From assembly GCA_003151775.1 (NCBI GenBank), contig PLYK01000079.1, forward strand, positions 9,864 through 61,127: a DNA stretch of 51,264 bases. The letters are read 5' to 3'. The stretch comes from Geobacter sp. Lineage in GTDB: Bacteria > Desulfobacterota > Desulfuromonadia > Geobacterales > Pseudopelobacteraceae. The position numbers were made by a program, and so were the translations under genes. Position 1 is the first letter of the stretch. Every line of letters begins with the position of its first letter. Below the pieces are notes generated by a model. It was not told where the DNA came from. It was given only the letters and a program-made list of their open reading frames with translations, and made no database searches. Below are positions 36,180-44,333 of the stretch, piece by piece.

Positions 36180-37040
36180 TTATTAACCCGCCTCCGCTGC
36201 TACCTTTCGCTTCTTCGGCCGGCACAATGGCTGAAAAACCTGATGATCTACTTTCCCCCCTTTCTGGGGGGAACGTTCTTCACGTCCGTTCTCCGCCCCG
36301 CTGCGTTGATCCCGTTCGTATCCTTCTGTCTGGCGTCAAGCGCTACCTATATCCTCAATGATCTTCTGGATATTGAAAATGATCGCAGCCATCCCGAAAA
36401 GAGGTTGCGGCCGTTGCCGTCCGGCCGGATACCATCCGGCTCCGCCGTGATGCTCGCCCTTGCACTCGCTCTTGTCGCCGTCGCCCTTGCCTGGACGGTA
36501 TCCCCTTTGTTTCTGTTGTTTTTGCTGGTTTACGGCCTCGTCTCCTGCGCCTATTCGATCAGATTGAAAGAATATGCGCTGGTTGATATCTTTTGCATAT
36601 CGGCCGGGTTTCTGCTGAGACTCGAAGCCGGGGGGGCTGCTTTCGGGGTGACGATCTCGGAGTGGCTTTTCCTGAGCGTGTTTCTGCTGGCGATCTTCCT
36701 CAGCACCGGCAAGCGCCTCAGCGAGAAGAACCGTCTGGGGGTAGCCGCCGCCAACCACCGCAAGGCCCTTGCCGCCTATCCCGAAGGCTTCTTAAACGGA
36801 ACCATGTACATGACCGGCGCAGCCGCGCTGGTGACCTATACACTCTACGTGATCACGCGTCACAGGGCGGTGCTCATTTACTCGGTTCCGCTCTGCTGTT
36901 TCGGGCTATTGCGCTATATACTAAGGATCCAGTCCGGAAAGGGGGGGGACCCGACCGAGTCGCTGCTCAGGGATTTGCCCCTCTTTATTGTCGGGCTTGT
37001 TTGGGCGATGATGGTGGGGTGGGGGGTATACGCACCATGA
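36120..37040 (+). CDS. UbiA-family prenyltransferase, phosphoribosyltransferase-like
   Basis: The 306-residue protein is a polytopic UbiA enzyme with about eight membrane segments. The first aspartate-rich motif N80-D-x2-D84-x3-D88 in LNDLLDIENDRSHPEKR and the later KRLSEKN follow the subgroup that includes decaprenyl-phosphate phosphoribosyltransferase, which moves phosphoribose onto a polyprenyl phosphate. That would supply a lipid-linked pentose or a lipid carrier to the glycan pathway; the substrate is inference. The start lies in a repeat element, so residues 1-20 are atypical and may not be original. The stop overlaps the next gene, a glycosyltransferase. Confidence 0.82.
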   Translation: MRQAEKKLVSHPSSLVSHPPLLTRLRCYLSLLRPAQWLKNLMIYFPPFLGGTFFTSVLRPAALIPFVSFCLASSATYILNDLLDIENDRSHPEKRLRPLPSGRIPSGSAVMLALALALVAVALAWTVSPLFLLFLLVYGLVSCAYSIRLKEYALVDIFCISAGFLLRLEAGGAAFGVTISEWLFLSVFLLAIFLSTGKRLSEKNRLGVAAANHRKALAAYPEGFLNGTMYMTGAAALVTYTLYVITRHRAVLIYSVPLCCFGLLRYILRIQSGKGGDPTESLLRDLPLFIVGLVWAMMVGWGVYAP

Positions 37041-37939
37041 GACGGCTTCTGCTCAAGTGGCTCTATAAGCTTTTTCCGTTCGATTTGTCAGGGGATTGTT
37101 CCGTGCCGCCGGCGCGTGATGGTATCCGGATATCCTGTATCATCAATTTTTACGGCCGGCTCGACCTGCTTTCCGGTATTCTTTATTCTCTTGCCCAGCA
37201 GCAATACAGCAGGGAGCGTTTTGAAGTCATCCTCGTAGAAGATCGAAACGGCACGGACAAAGGCTGGCAATTAGCGGAACAGTTCAAAGGCGATCTTCCT
37301 ATAGTCTATCTCCCCCTTGACACGAACTTCGGGAAAATGGGATATTCGAGGAACTTCGGTTTGTGCCGGTCCCGTGGCGAGCTCGTTCTTTTTCTGGACG
37401 ACGATACCACCATTTTGCAGCAAGATTTTCTCAAGGTTCTCGACGACCGATTTGAGCAAAAGACCAACTTGGATGCGGTGGTACCCCATGGCCATGCCAG
37501 CTTTGCCCTGATCCTGGGGCGCTACAGCTTCCATGATCCCTATTTCATGACCAGCCGTTGTACTGCCTATCGACGGGATGTTTTGGCTGAGTTGGGGGGG
37601 TTTATGGCTCACTTTATCGGCCAGGAAGACGTGGAGTTCGTTGTCAGGTTTCTCATGGCGGCCAAGTGCTCTGAAAACGTTCCGGAACTGAACTATTTTC
37701 ATCCCCCGTTGCTGGTGCCGAATTTTCGCAAGCCAAAATCCGTGGGGCATTCTTTCTATGGTTTGCGGTCGAAATACCCGCTTTTTACTTGGCTCATCGT
37801 CATTCTCAACTGTTCCCGGCAGGCGCCGTTATACCTGCTTCCCATCAGGCGATACCGCGAGATGGGGCGCTTCGGCATCGGTTTTTTTGCCGGGGTGTTT
37901 GTTTCCCTTTTCAAAAAGGAAGGCTTTCAGTACAATTGA
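37037..37939 (+). CDS. GT2-family glycosyltransferase
   Basis: The 300-residue protein has a GT-A fold of family GT2: ISCIINFYGRLDLLSGILYSL at the start, VEDRNGTDKGW, then LFLDDDTTIL with the metal-binding aspartates and FIGQEDVEFVVRF as the acceptor-side acidic motif. The C terminus has basic and hydrophobic stretches. The ATG overlaps the UbiA stop (ATGA); the long upstream reading in this frame is a shadow. Donor sugar and linkage cannot be read from the sequence. The gap to the ABC permease is 68 bases and holds a small reading frame. Confidence 0.88.
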   Translation: MRRLLLKWLYKLFPFDLSGDCSVPPARDGIRISCIINFYGRLDLLSGILYSLAQQQYSRERFEVILVEDRNGTDKGWQLAEQFKGDLPIVYLPLDTNFGKMGYSRNFGLCRSRGELVLFLDDDTTILQQDFLKVLDDRFEQKTNLDAVVPHGHASFALILGRYSFHDPYFMTSRCTAYRRDVLAELGGFMAHFIGQEDVEFVVRFLMAAKCSENVPELNYFHPPLLVPNFRKPKSVGHSFYGLRSKYPLFTWLIVILNCSRQAPLYLLPIRRYREMGRFGIGFFAGVFVSLFKKEGFQYN

Positions 37940-37943
37940 AACG

Positions 37944-38015
37944 ATGGAACTATCTGAGAAGGTCACAAAACCATTGATACGGATTTTAATTCAAAGCTGG
38001 ATTCGCCGTGGTTAA
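37944..38015 (+). CDS. Possible 23-residue leader peptide before the ABC permease
   Basis: A small frame ATG...TAA encodes a basic, amphipathic peptide beginning MELSEKVTKPLIR. It ends 8 bases inside the permease, whose GTG start has almost no ribosome-binding site, so coupled translation would explain how the permease starts. It may equally be chance. Confidence 0.25.
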   Translation: MELSEKVTKPLIRILIQSWIRRG

Positions 38016-38781
38016 ACGCCTCTATGCCTATAAAGATCTTTTGTTTGTATTTATATGGCGGGAATTTTTGATCCGCTATAAGCAGACGACAATTGGCATT
38101 CTTTGGGCGATTCTACAGCCGCTCAGCCTTATGTTACTTTTTACCTTTATTTTTGGTGTTGTTTTACATACGAACCATAAAGATTATCCCTACGTTCTTT
38201 TCTTTTATGCCGGTGTCCTCCCGTGGACATTTTTTTCCGGATCAACCAACTTTGCGGTCTCCAGCCTCTCAAGTAATTTTAATTTAGTTACCAAAATTTA
38301 TTTTCCACGTGAGATCATTCCCCTTTCCGGCGTCGCCATTAACCTAATTGATTACCTCATTGGTCTTTTGGTGTATTTTGTTCTATTAATATTTTATCGG
38401 ACGCCGCTAACCTGGAATTTTCTCTGGTTGTTTCCTCTCATGGCGATGTTGATTGTGTACACAACCTCAATCTCGTTCTTTTTGGCAGCCCTCAATGTTT
38501 ATTATCGAGATGTCAAGCTGGCTTCAGCCTTTCTGTTACAATTCCTGTTTTTCGCCACACCGGTAATCTACTCTATTGATACGGTCGAAAACCGTTGGAA
38601 AACCTTGTTGTTCCTTAATCCTCTGGTTTTCATCGTTGAAAATATGCGGCGAGTTACCATTGAGGGTAGGGGCATCATTCTGTGGCAGATGGCCGTAGAG
38701 TTGCTTGGCATTATCGTCCTCTACCTGATAATTTATCGCATATTCATTCGTATAGAGAGGGCATTTGCGGATGTCATCTGA
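38008..38781 (+). CDS. ABC-2 type polysaccharide exporter, membrane subunit (Wzm-like)
   Basis: The 257-residue protein has six predicted membrane segments and the ABC-2 permease opening YKDLLFVFIWREFLIRYKQT, typical of Wzm/TagG subunits that export lipid-linked O-antigen or teichoic-type polymers across the inner membrane. LTTSISFFLAALNVYYRDVK-like sequence near 150-170 is also characteristic. The only in-frame start is the GTG at 38008; TAA precedes it at 37987-37989. The stop lies 11 bases inside the ATPase gene. The region is richer in A+T than the preceding genes. Confidence 0.92.
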   Translation: MVKRLYAYKDLLFVFIWREFLIRYKQTTIGILWAILQPLSLMLLFTFIFGVVLHTNHKDYPYVLFFYAGVLPWTFFSGSTNFAVSSLSSNFNLVTKIYFPREIIPLSGVAINLIDYLIGLLVYFVLLIFYRTPLTWNFLWLFPLMAMLIVYTTSISFFLAALNVYYRDVKLASAFLLQFLFFATPVIYSIDTVENRWKTLLFLNPLVFIVENMRRVTIEGRGIILWQMAVELLGIIVLYLIIYRIFIRIERAFADVI

Positions 38782-39487
38782 ACCGGTTATCGAGTTCAAC
38801 AACGTCTGGAAGAAGTATTCAAAACAGCAGGTTTTAAATAACTCCCTGCGTGAGGAACTGGTTTCCATCATTACTGGCAAGAAGTGCCGTGAAGACTTGG
38901 CAGATGGAGAGTTCTGGGCGCTCAAGAATGTTTCATTTGTTGTTGAGAGGGGAGAGTGTATTGGCCTGTGTGGCCCAAATGGATCAGGTAAGAGTACGAT
39001 CCTTAAATTGATATCCAACGTAACCTTTTCGACCAAAGGTTTTATTAAAGTGCATGGGAGGGTTGCACCTCTTATTGAGCTTGGCGCAGGTATGCACCCT
39101 GATTTGACGGGCATTGAAAATATTTACATGAATGGAACAATTCTGGGACTATCTATTCGGGAACTGAAAAATAAGTGTAGCGATATCGTTGAGTTCTCTG
39201 GACTTAGTGATTTTATTAACGTCCCTGTAAAAAAATATTCTTCAGGGATGTATCTGCGACTGGCTTTTTCGATCGCAGTGCATAGTACTGCTGATATTTT
39301 GCTTTTTGATGAAGTCCTGACGGTTGGAGATCAGGAATTCAGAGATCGCTGTGCGCAAAAGATAGCGGAATTGATAGCCTTGGAAAAGACGATTATCATT
39401 GTTAGCCACGAAACAAAGATGTTGGATCTGTTTGCAGACAAAATAGTTAAACTGGAGCATGGCATTATAACAACGGGATACGCGTGA
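38771..39487 (+). CDS. ABC exporter ATPase (Wzt-like, without C-terminal domain)
   Basis: The 238-residue protein is the nucleotide-binding subunit paired with the preceding permease. Walker A is CGPNGSGKST (about 63-72), the signature YSSGMYLRLAF, and the Walker B ILLFDEVLTVGDQ. Classical Wzt proteins that recognise a modified O-antigen end carry a C-terminal carbohydrate-binding domain of about 150 residues; it is missing here. GAGAGG at 38755-38760 supports the ATG at 38771 over the TTG at 38765. The short form suggests export without recognition of a capped end, as in TagH/KpsT-like systems. Confidence 0.92.
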   Translation: MSSEPVIEFNNVWKKYSKQQVLNNSLREELVSIITGKKCREDLADGEFWALKNVSFVVERGECIGLCGPNGSGKSTILKLISNVTFSTKGFIKVHGRVAPLIELGAGMHPDLTGIENIYMNGTILGLSIRELKNKCSDIVEFSGLSDFINVPVKKYSSGMYLRLAFSIAVHSTADILLFDEVLTVGDQEFRDRCAQKIAELIALEKTIIIVSHETKMLDLFADKIVKLEHGIITTGYA

Positions 39488-39534
39488 AGAAATGCTGATT
39501 TTGGCAGAGTGGACTGAAAATTTAGGATAAATGA

Positions 39535-40575
39535 ATGCCCAAGGTATCCGTCATCATGCCCGTTTACAATGGGGAAAAATATCTTGGGTGTGCTATTGAA
39601 AGCGTCCTGAACCAGACGTACAAAGATTTCGAGTTGATAATCATCGACGACGGCTCGATCGACGGCAGCGCAAATATCGTTTCTCAGTATGCTGATCCAC
39701 GTATTACCCTGATACAGAATGAATCGAATTTTGGGACTGCTGTGACCAGAAATGTCGGACTTGCTAATGCGAATGGGAAATATGTCGCATTATTGGATTG
39801 TGATGATATTGCGAGTCCGGATCGTCTTTCGGTTCAAATTGACTTTCTGGAAAACCACAGGGAAATTGTAATGATCGGTTCTCGTGTGGCAATTATTGAT
39901 GAAGACGGGAACTCAACCGGAATGTTATGGGAGTATCCGGCACCCGCTGCACAGATACCTTCAATCCTTCTTTTTCATAACTATTTTGCTCAATCGGCGA
40001 TATGCGCAAGAATGTCCTGCTTGGTTCAAAACAGGTACCGGCCTGAATATCCCCTCGCGGAAGATTATGACTTATGGGTACGCGTGGCTAGGATGGGAAA
40101 GGTCTGGAATCTGCCAAAGTGTTTGGTGCAATATCGAGAGCATCCCGGAGGGATAAGTAAGATTCGCGCCGATGCGCTCGAGCGTTCAGTAGTTATGATT
40201 CTGAAGAACCTGCTCAACGATTTCGGAGTGGAAGCAACTTCCGACGAGATACATATACATCGGCGGGTCGGTGACGCATTTGCGTGCGACTGGACACTGC
40301 AACAACTCGATGAACTTGAGGCTTGGCTGATGAAACTAGAAGATGTGAATGATCGTGCTCGTGTATTCCCGGTTGATATCTTCAAGCGACAATTGGGTGA
40401 CAGGTGGTTTGCAGCATGCTCTGCAGCAAACATCGGGTTGCAAGGCGCGCACAGAAAGTATTCGAGTTCGAGGTTGTCTCATATAATATCTGACGCACCG
40501 TTCAGGACATTGAGGGTGGGGTTGTCATCATTTGTTTGGCAGGTTCGCCGAATGAAAGGTGTAGCAACCAGATGA
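39535..40575 (+). CDS. GT2-family glycosyltransferase
   Basis: The 346-residue enzyme begins with VSVIMPVYNGEKYLGCAIESV and has IDDGSIDGS, NFGTAVTRNVGL and the metal-binding LLDCDDIASPDR, all standard for GT2 inverting transferases. The EDYDLWVRVARMG motif marks the acceptor side. A helical C-terminal part of about 110 residues has no recognisable motif. Donor unknown. It follows the exporter genes by 47 bases. Confidence 0.88.
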   Translation: MPKVSVIMPVYNGEKYLGCAIESVLNQTYKDFELIIIDDGSIDGSANIVSQYADPRITLIQNESNFGTAVTRNVGLANANGKYVALLDCDDIASPDRLSVQIDFLENHREIVMIGSRVAIIDEDGNSTGMLWEYPAPAAQIPSILLFHNYFAQSAICARMSCLVQNRYRPEYPLAEDYDLWVRVARMGKVWNLPKCLVQYREHPGGISKIRADALERSVVMILKNLLNDFGVEATSDEIHIHRRVGDAFACDWTLQQLDELEAWLMKLEDVNDRARVFPVDIFKRQLGDRWFAACSAANIGLQGAHRKYSSSRLSHIISDAPFRTLRVGLSSFVWQVRRMKGVATR

Positions 40576-40657
40576 AACCAGCGACATTCAGGATAGTCGC
40601 CATAATGTCGGCATACAACGGTATGATCAAATATATTATGTTTGACATAAAAACTAT

Positions 40658-42904
40658 ATGAAATACTTCAACGGTACAGACTTCAGCAATACACCAGTCT
40701 TTAGTAATAGACCAAAGTTCCATTATTCATTGTTATATTCTGAATGTATACCTGTTGTTTCTATTGTCACACCCTACTACAACCCTGGTGCTGTTTTCAG
40801 AGAAACATTTGACTGCATCCTTAATCAATCGCTTCAGCAGTGGCAATGGATTATTGTAAATGATGGATCAACTGACGATGCTTCCCTAATACTTCTTGAT
40901 GAAATCCGAAATAACGGCGACTTACGCATCAAAATTATTGATCATTGTATCAACAAGGGCCTTTCAGCGGCGCGTAACACCGGCTACCGGCATGCAAGCG
41001 CTTCCATGGTTATGCAGCTTGATAGCGACGATTTGCTGGAAGCTACAGCACTGGAAAAATTAGTCTGGAGTCTGGTGACAAGGCCTGAAAGTTCTTTTGT
41101 TAGTAGTTATACGGTCGGTTTTGGGGATATGCACTATCTTTGGACTCGTGGATTTCACGAGGGTAAGGCATTCCTTAAAGATAATTTAGTGACTGCTAAT
41201 TGCTTGATCCGAAAAGAAGTGTTTACAACCATTGGGGGGTTTGATGAGAGCCGCAGGCAGGGACTGGAAGACTGGGATTTCTGGCTGCGATGCGCTAATG
41301 CCGGTTACTGGGGGCATACCGTTAATGAATTTCTTGAGTGGTATCGTCGTAGAGAGTCTCATGCTGACCGCTGGGCTGAGTTTAAGGAAGAAGGGATTGC
41401 TGCTTTCCGTAAAAATATAAATAAAAAATATCATAATATTGAATCAAAAGGCTTCCCGAAAATTAATGACTCAGAAAAAAATAGTATTTTTAATGATCTC
41501 CTGCCATTCACAAATAATCTTTATAAAGATAAAAAAAGGATTCTGCTTATCCTACCTTGGCTTGTAATGGGGGGAGCCGATCATTTTAACCTGTCACTTG
41601 TTAGGGAGTTGGTAAACCGCAAATATGAATTGACACTCGCAACGACTGTGCCGGGAGAAGATGGCTGGTGCCATGAATTCGCTTGCTATACTAGTGACAT
41701 CTTTATGCTGCACCGATTTTTAGAGTTGAAGGATTTCCCAAGATTCTTACGTTACCTGGTCGAATCCCGCAAGCCGGATATTGTGATCATCAGTAACTCC
41801 GAGCTTGGTTATTTGCTTCTACCTTATCTAAGAAGCCATTGCCCGGCTCCTACCTATTTAGACTATTGCCATATGGAAGAGACTGAGTGGCGGCAGGGCG
41901 GTTTTCCTGGCCTTTCAATTCAGTATCGTCAGTACCTTGATGCGACCATGGTGGCGAGTCAACACCTAAAGCGGTGGATGTCGGAACGAGGCGGAGATGG
42001 TGAAAGGATTCACGTTTGCAGGATTAACGTTGATGCCGAACAGTGGCGGCCGGATTTGGAGTTGCGACAATCACAGCGAGATGAACTTGGAATTAATAAG
42101 GGTTCTATTGTTATACTTTATGCTGCAAGATTGTGCCGGCAAAAATTGCCATTATTTTTTTCTGAGATAATCCGTGAGCTGTCGATTAAGAATTCAGAAT
42201 CTTTTGTGGCCTTGGTTGTAGGTGACGGAGAAGATGGACCTGCTTTAGCTCGTTTTATCAAGAAGAACCGTCTTCAAAATTGTCTAAGACTTATGGGTAA
42301 GCTTCCGATTGATCGAATGCGTAGACTCATGACGGCTGCAGATATCTTTCTGCTCCCTTCACAAAATGAAGGGATATCTCTTGCCCTTTACGAGGCGATG
42401 GCCACAGGACTGGCTGTTGTTGCAGCTAATGTTGGTGGGCAAAAGGAACTGGTTACCGAAGGGGCTGGTATCCTACTTCCTGCGGGGGGTGATTCAACAG
42501 TTAAAAAACTGTATGTAGAGGTCTTGGATCGACTTCTCAATGAAGCGGGAGAACGTGAACAACTTGGGAAGGCTGCGCGTGCAAGGATTGAAAATGGTTT
42601 TTTATTAAAGCATATGGTTGATAACTTTGAGCAAATATTAGGTTACGCTGCTACTAACAAGCGTTCGATTGTTGAAGTTGAAAATGTTGCAATTGTTGCA
42701 GCCAATGCAGTCCAGTATGTAAGAGCATTTGGCAAGGTCCGTGAACCATTGGCAAAAGTTGATATGTCCGTGATGGTAAGAGGATATGCTTTTTTGACTC
42801 GTTTATTGGGGCCGTTGTATTACTGGTGTCTTAATAATAGGTTTAATTGGGTCATTTCGTTAAAGAATTTAGTCAGAAAACGTATGGGTGTTGATGAGTT
42901 ATGA
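40658..42904 (+). CDS. Two-domain glycosyltransferase, GT2 fused to GT4
   Basis: The 748-residue protein joins two catalytic domains. Residues about 30-275 are GT2: VSIVTPYYNPGAVFRETFD, VNDGSTDDAS, LSAARNTGYRHA, LDSDDLLEA and GLEDWDFWLR. Residues about 290-680 are GT4: RILLILPWLVMGGADHFNL, ILYAARLCRQKLP and the nucleotide-binding LLPSQNEGISLALYEAMATG. It could add two successive sugars to the growing unit. The gene is distinctly A+T-rich compared with its flanks, which suggests transfer from elsewhere. It overlaps the next gene slightly. Confidence 0.9.
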   Translation: MKYFNGTDFSNTPVFSNRPKFHYSLLYSECIPVVSIVTPYYNPGAVFRETFDCILNQSLQQWQWIIVNDGSTDDASLILLDEIRNNGDLRIKIIDHCINKGLSAARNTGYRHASASMVMQLDSDDLLEATALEKLVWSLVTRPESSFVSSYTVGFGDMHYLWTRGFHEGKAFLKDNLVTANCLIRKEVFTTIGGFDESRRQGLEDWDFWLRCANAGYWGHTVNEFLEWYRRRESHADRWAEFKEEGIAAFRKNINKKYHNIESKGFPKINDSEKNSIFNDLLPFTNNLYKDKKRILLILPWLVMGGADHFNLSLVRELVNRKYELTLATTVPGEDGWCHEFACYTSDIFMLHRFLELKDFPRFLRYLVESRKPDIVIISNSELGYLLLPYLRSHCPAPTYLDYCHMEETEWRQGGFPGLSIQYRQYLDATMVASQHLKRWMSERGGDGERIHVCRINVDAEQWRPDLELRQSQRDELGINKGSIVILYAARLCRQKLPLFFSEIIRELSIKNSESFVALVVGDGEDGPALARFIKKNRLQNCLRLMGKLPIDRMRRLMTAADIFLLPSQNEGISLALYEAMATGLAVVAANVGGQKELVTEGAGILLPAGGDSTVKKLYVEVLDRLLNEAGEREQLGKAARARIENGFLLKHMVDNFEQILGYAATNKRSIVEVENVAIVAANAVQYVRAFGKVREPLAKVDMSVMVRGYAFLTRLLGPLYYWCLNNRFNWVISLKNLVRKRMGVDEL

Positions 42905-44333
42905 GATGATTTATATGGGTCTTCCACAGATAGTTGATTTGATAGGAATTATAGTTGTCGTCCACAACCGGAGGGAAGATCTTTTCAAACTTCTATTGTC
43001 TTTGCAACGTCAGCATTACTCTGCCTATGAGATTCTGATCATTGATAATTGTTCGACGGATGACATTTCAGATGTGCAGCATCTTCCCGCTGTTGAATAT
43101 ATGAGACTTGAGGAGAATATTGGTTTCGTATCGGGTATGATCAAGGGGATCAATTATCTCCTTAGCAAAAACAGGTTTCGATTCATCTGGGTTCTCGATT
43201 CCGATCTTGAAGTCGCCCCGACAGCTTTGGAGCGCTTGGTCGCGGTGATGCAGGAACAAAGGGATATTGGTGTGGCAGGATGCGTCATCTACAACACCTA
43301 TGACCGTGATGTTGTGGTTGAAGCCGGAGCTGACGTCAATCTGCGCACAGGAATTGTCTCAGCTAAATTCTGCAATGAGCGGCTGCCATCGATGAACAGT
43401 ATTGTTGATTGTGATTTTATCGCTTCGGGGGGTGGGGGGTCGCTGTTCAGTGTTGAGGCCCTGAATGCCGCAGGTCTTCACGACGAGCGCTATCATTTTC
43501 TCTGGGAAGACACTGATTACGGCTTATGTCTGAAGAAACACGGTTTTCGTGTCGTGGTCGTCTCGGATGCCGTGGTGTATCATCCGCCGTTCACAGAGAA
43601 ACGCAATCCGAATATCTACGCATATTATGGTGTGCGAAATCCATTGTTGACCGTCGCCAAATATTCCTCTGGTTTGCGCATGCCGTACTATCTTTTCGTC
43701 AATCTCTGCCGTTACCTCCGTATCGGGCTGCTCATGTTGTTTTCCGGTAGAAAAAAATTTGCCCAGTTGACATTCAGCGCCATTTCCGACTATGTGTCGG
43801 GGCGCTTCGGCAAGGCTGATCTCATGGAAATAGAACAAACAGATCCTCCTGTGGGGGAGGGAGGACTGAAGGTGGAGAAGCGGGTCGTTATTCTCGGCAT
43901 GGGGAGCAAAAGCGCAGTCCAATCGGCGGTAGAGTTCGTAAGGGCCGCTTGCCGCGGGGAGATAATTTTAATCGTGCAGTGCTATCGCCGGGAACTGCTT
44001 GCGGATCTGGCGGTGGATAGGATTATTACCTACGATGACCGCGCTCCCGATCTCTTCCGGGAATATTGGAAAACCGGCATGGCGATTATGCATCATGGCG
44101 GATGTCTCATCAATACAGATCTGAGGGTTGTTTCGCTATTGAGCTACTTTGGTTATAGAACATTTGATTGGGACCATCGCGAGGGGAAACTCTTTCGTTC
44201 ACGATACGGGCTTCTCGCCGCATGGAGGCCTGCTGCCGCGGTTGTTCTTGCCCACATTCTGGCCCTGTTTATCCTGCCAATGGTTTGGCTGGCTTCGTTG
44301 AAGCATAAAGCGAAACAGCCGGTGCTACCTTGA
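42894..44333 (+). CDS. GT2-family glycosyltransferase with C-terminal accessory domain (first of a tandem pair)
   Basis: The 479-residue protein has a rhamnosyl/galactofuranosyl-type GT2 domain (about 15-290): IGIIVVVHNRREDLFKLLLSL, IDNCSTDDIS, WVLDSDLEVAPTALE and FLWEDTDYGLCLKKHG. From about residue 328 a separate domain begins with KRVVILGMGSKSAVQSAVEF, a Rossmann-like opening, and ends in a hydrophobic segment (AHILALFILPMVWL) that may anchor it to the membrane. The neighbouring gene has the same layout. The start is uncertain: GTG 42888, ATG 42894, 42906 and 42915 are in frame, none with a good ribosome-binding site. The overlap with the previous gene suggests coupling. Confidence 0.87.
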   Translation: MSYEMIYMGLPQIVDLIGIIVVVHNRREDLFKLLLSLQRQHYSAYEILIIDNCSTDDISDVQHLPAVEYMRLEENIGFVSGMIKGINYLLSKNRFRFIWVLDSDLEVAPTALERLVAVMQEQRDIGVAGCVIYNTYDRDVVVEAGADVNLRTGIVSAKFCNERLPSMNSIVDCDFIASGGGGSLFSVEALNAAGLHDERYHFLWEDTDYGLCLKKHGFRVVVVSDAVVYHPPFTEKRNPNIYAYYGVRNPLLTVAKYSSGLRMPYYLFVNLCRYLRIGLLMLFSGRKKFAQLTFSAISDYVSGRFGKADLMEIEQTDPPVGEGGLKVEKRVVILGMGSKSAVQSAVEFVRAACRGEIILIVQCYRRELLADLAVDRIITYDDRAPDLFREYWKTGMAIMHHGGCLINTDLRVVSLLSYFGYRTFDWDHREGKLFRSRYGLLAAWRPAAAVVLAHILALFILPMVWLASLKHKAKQPVLP

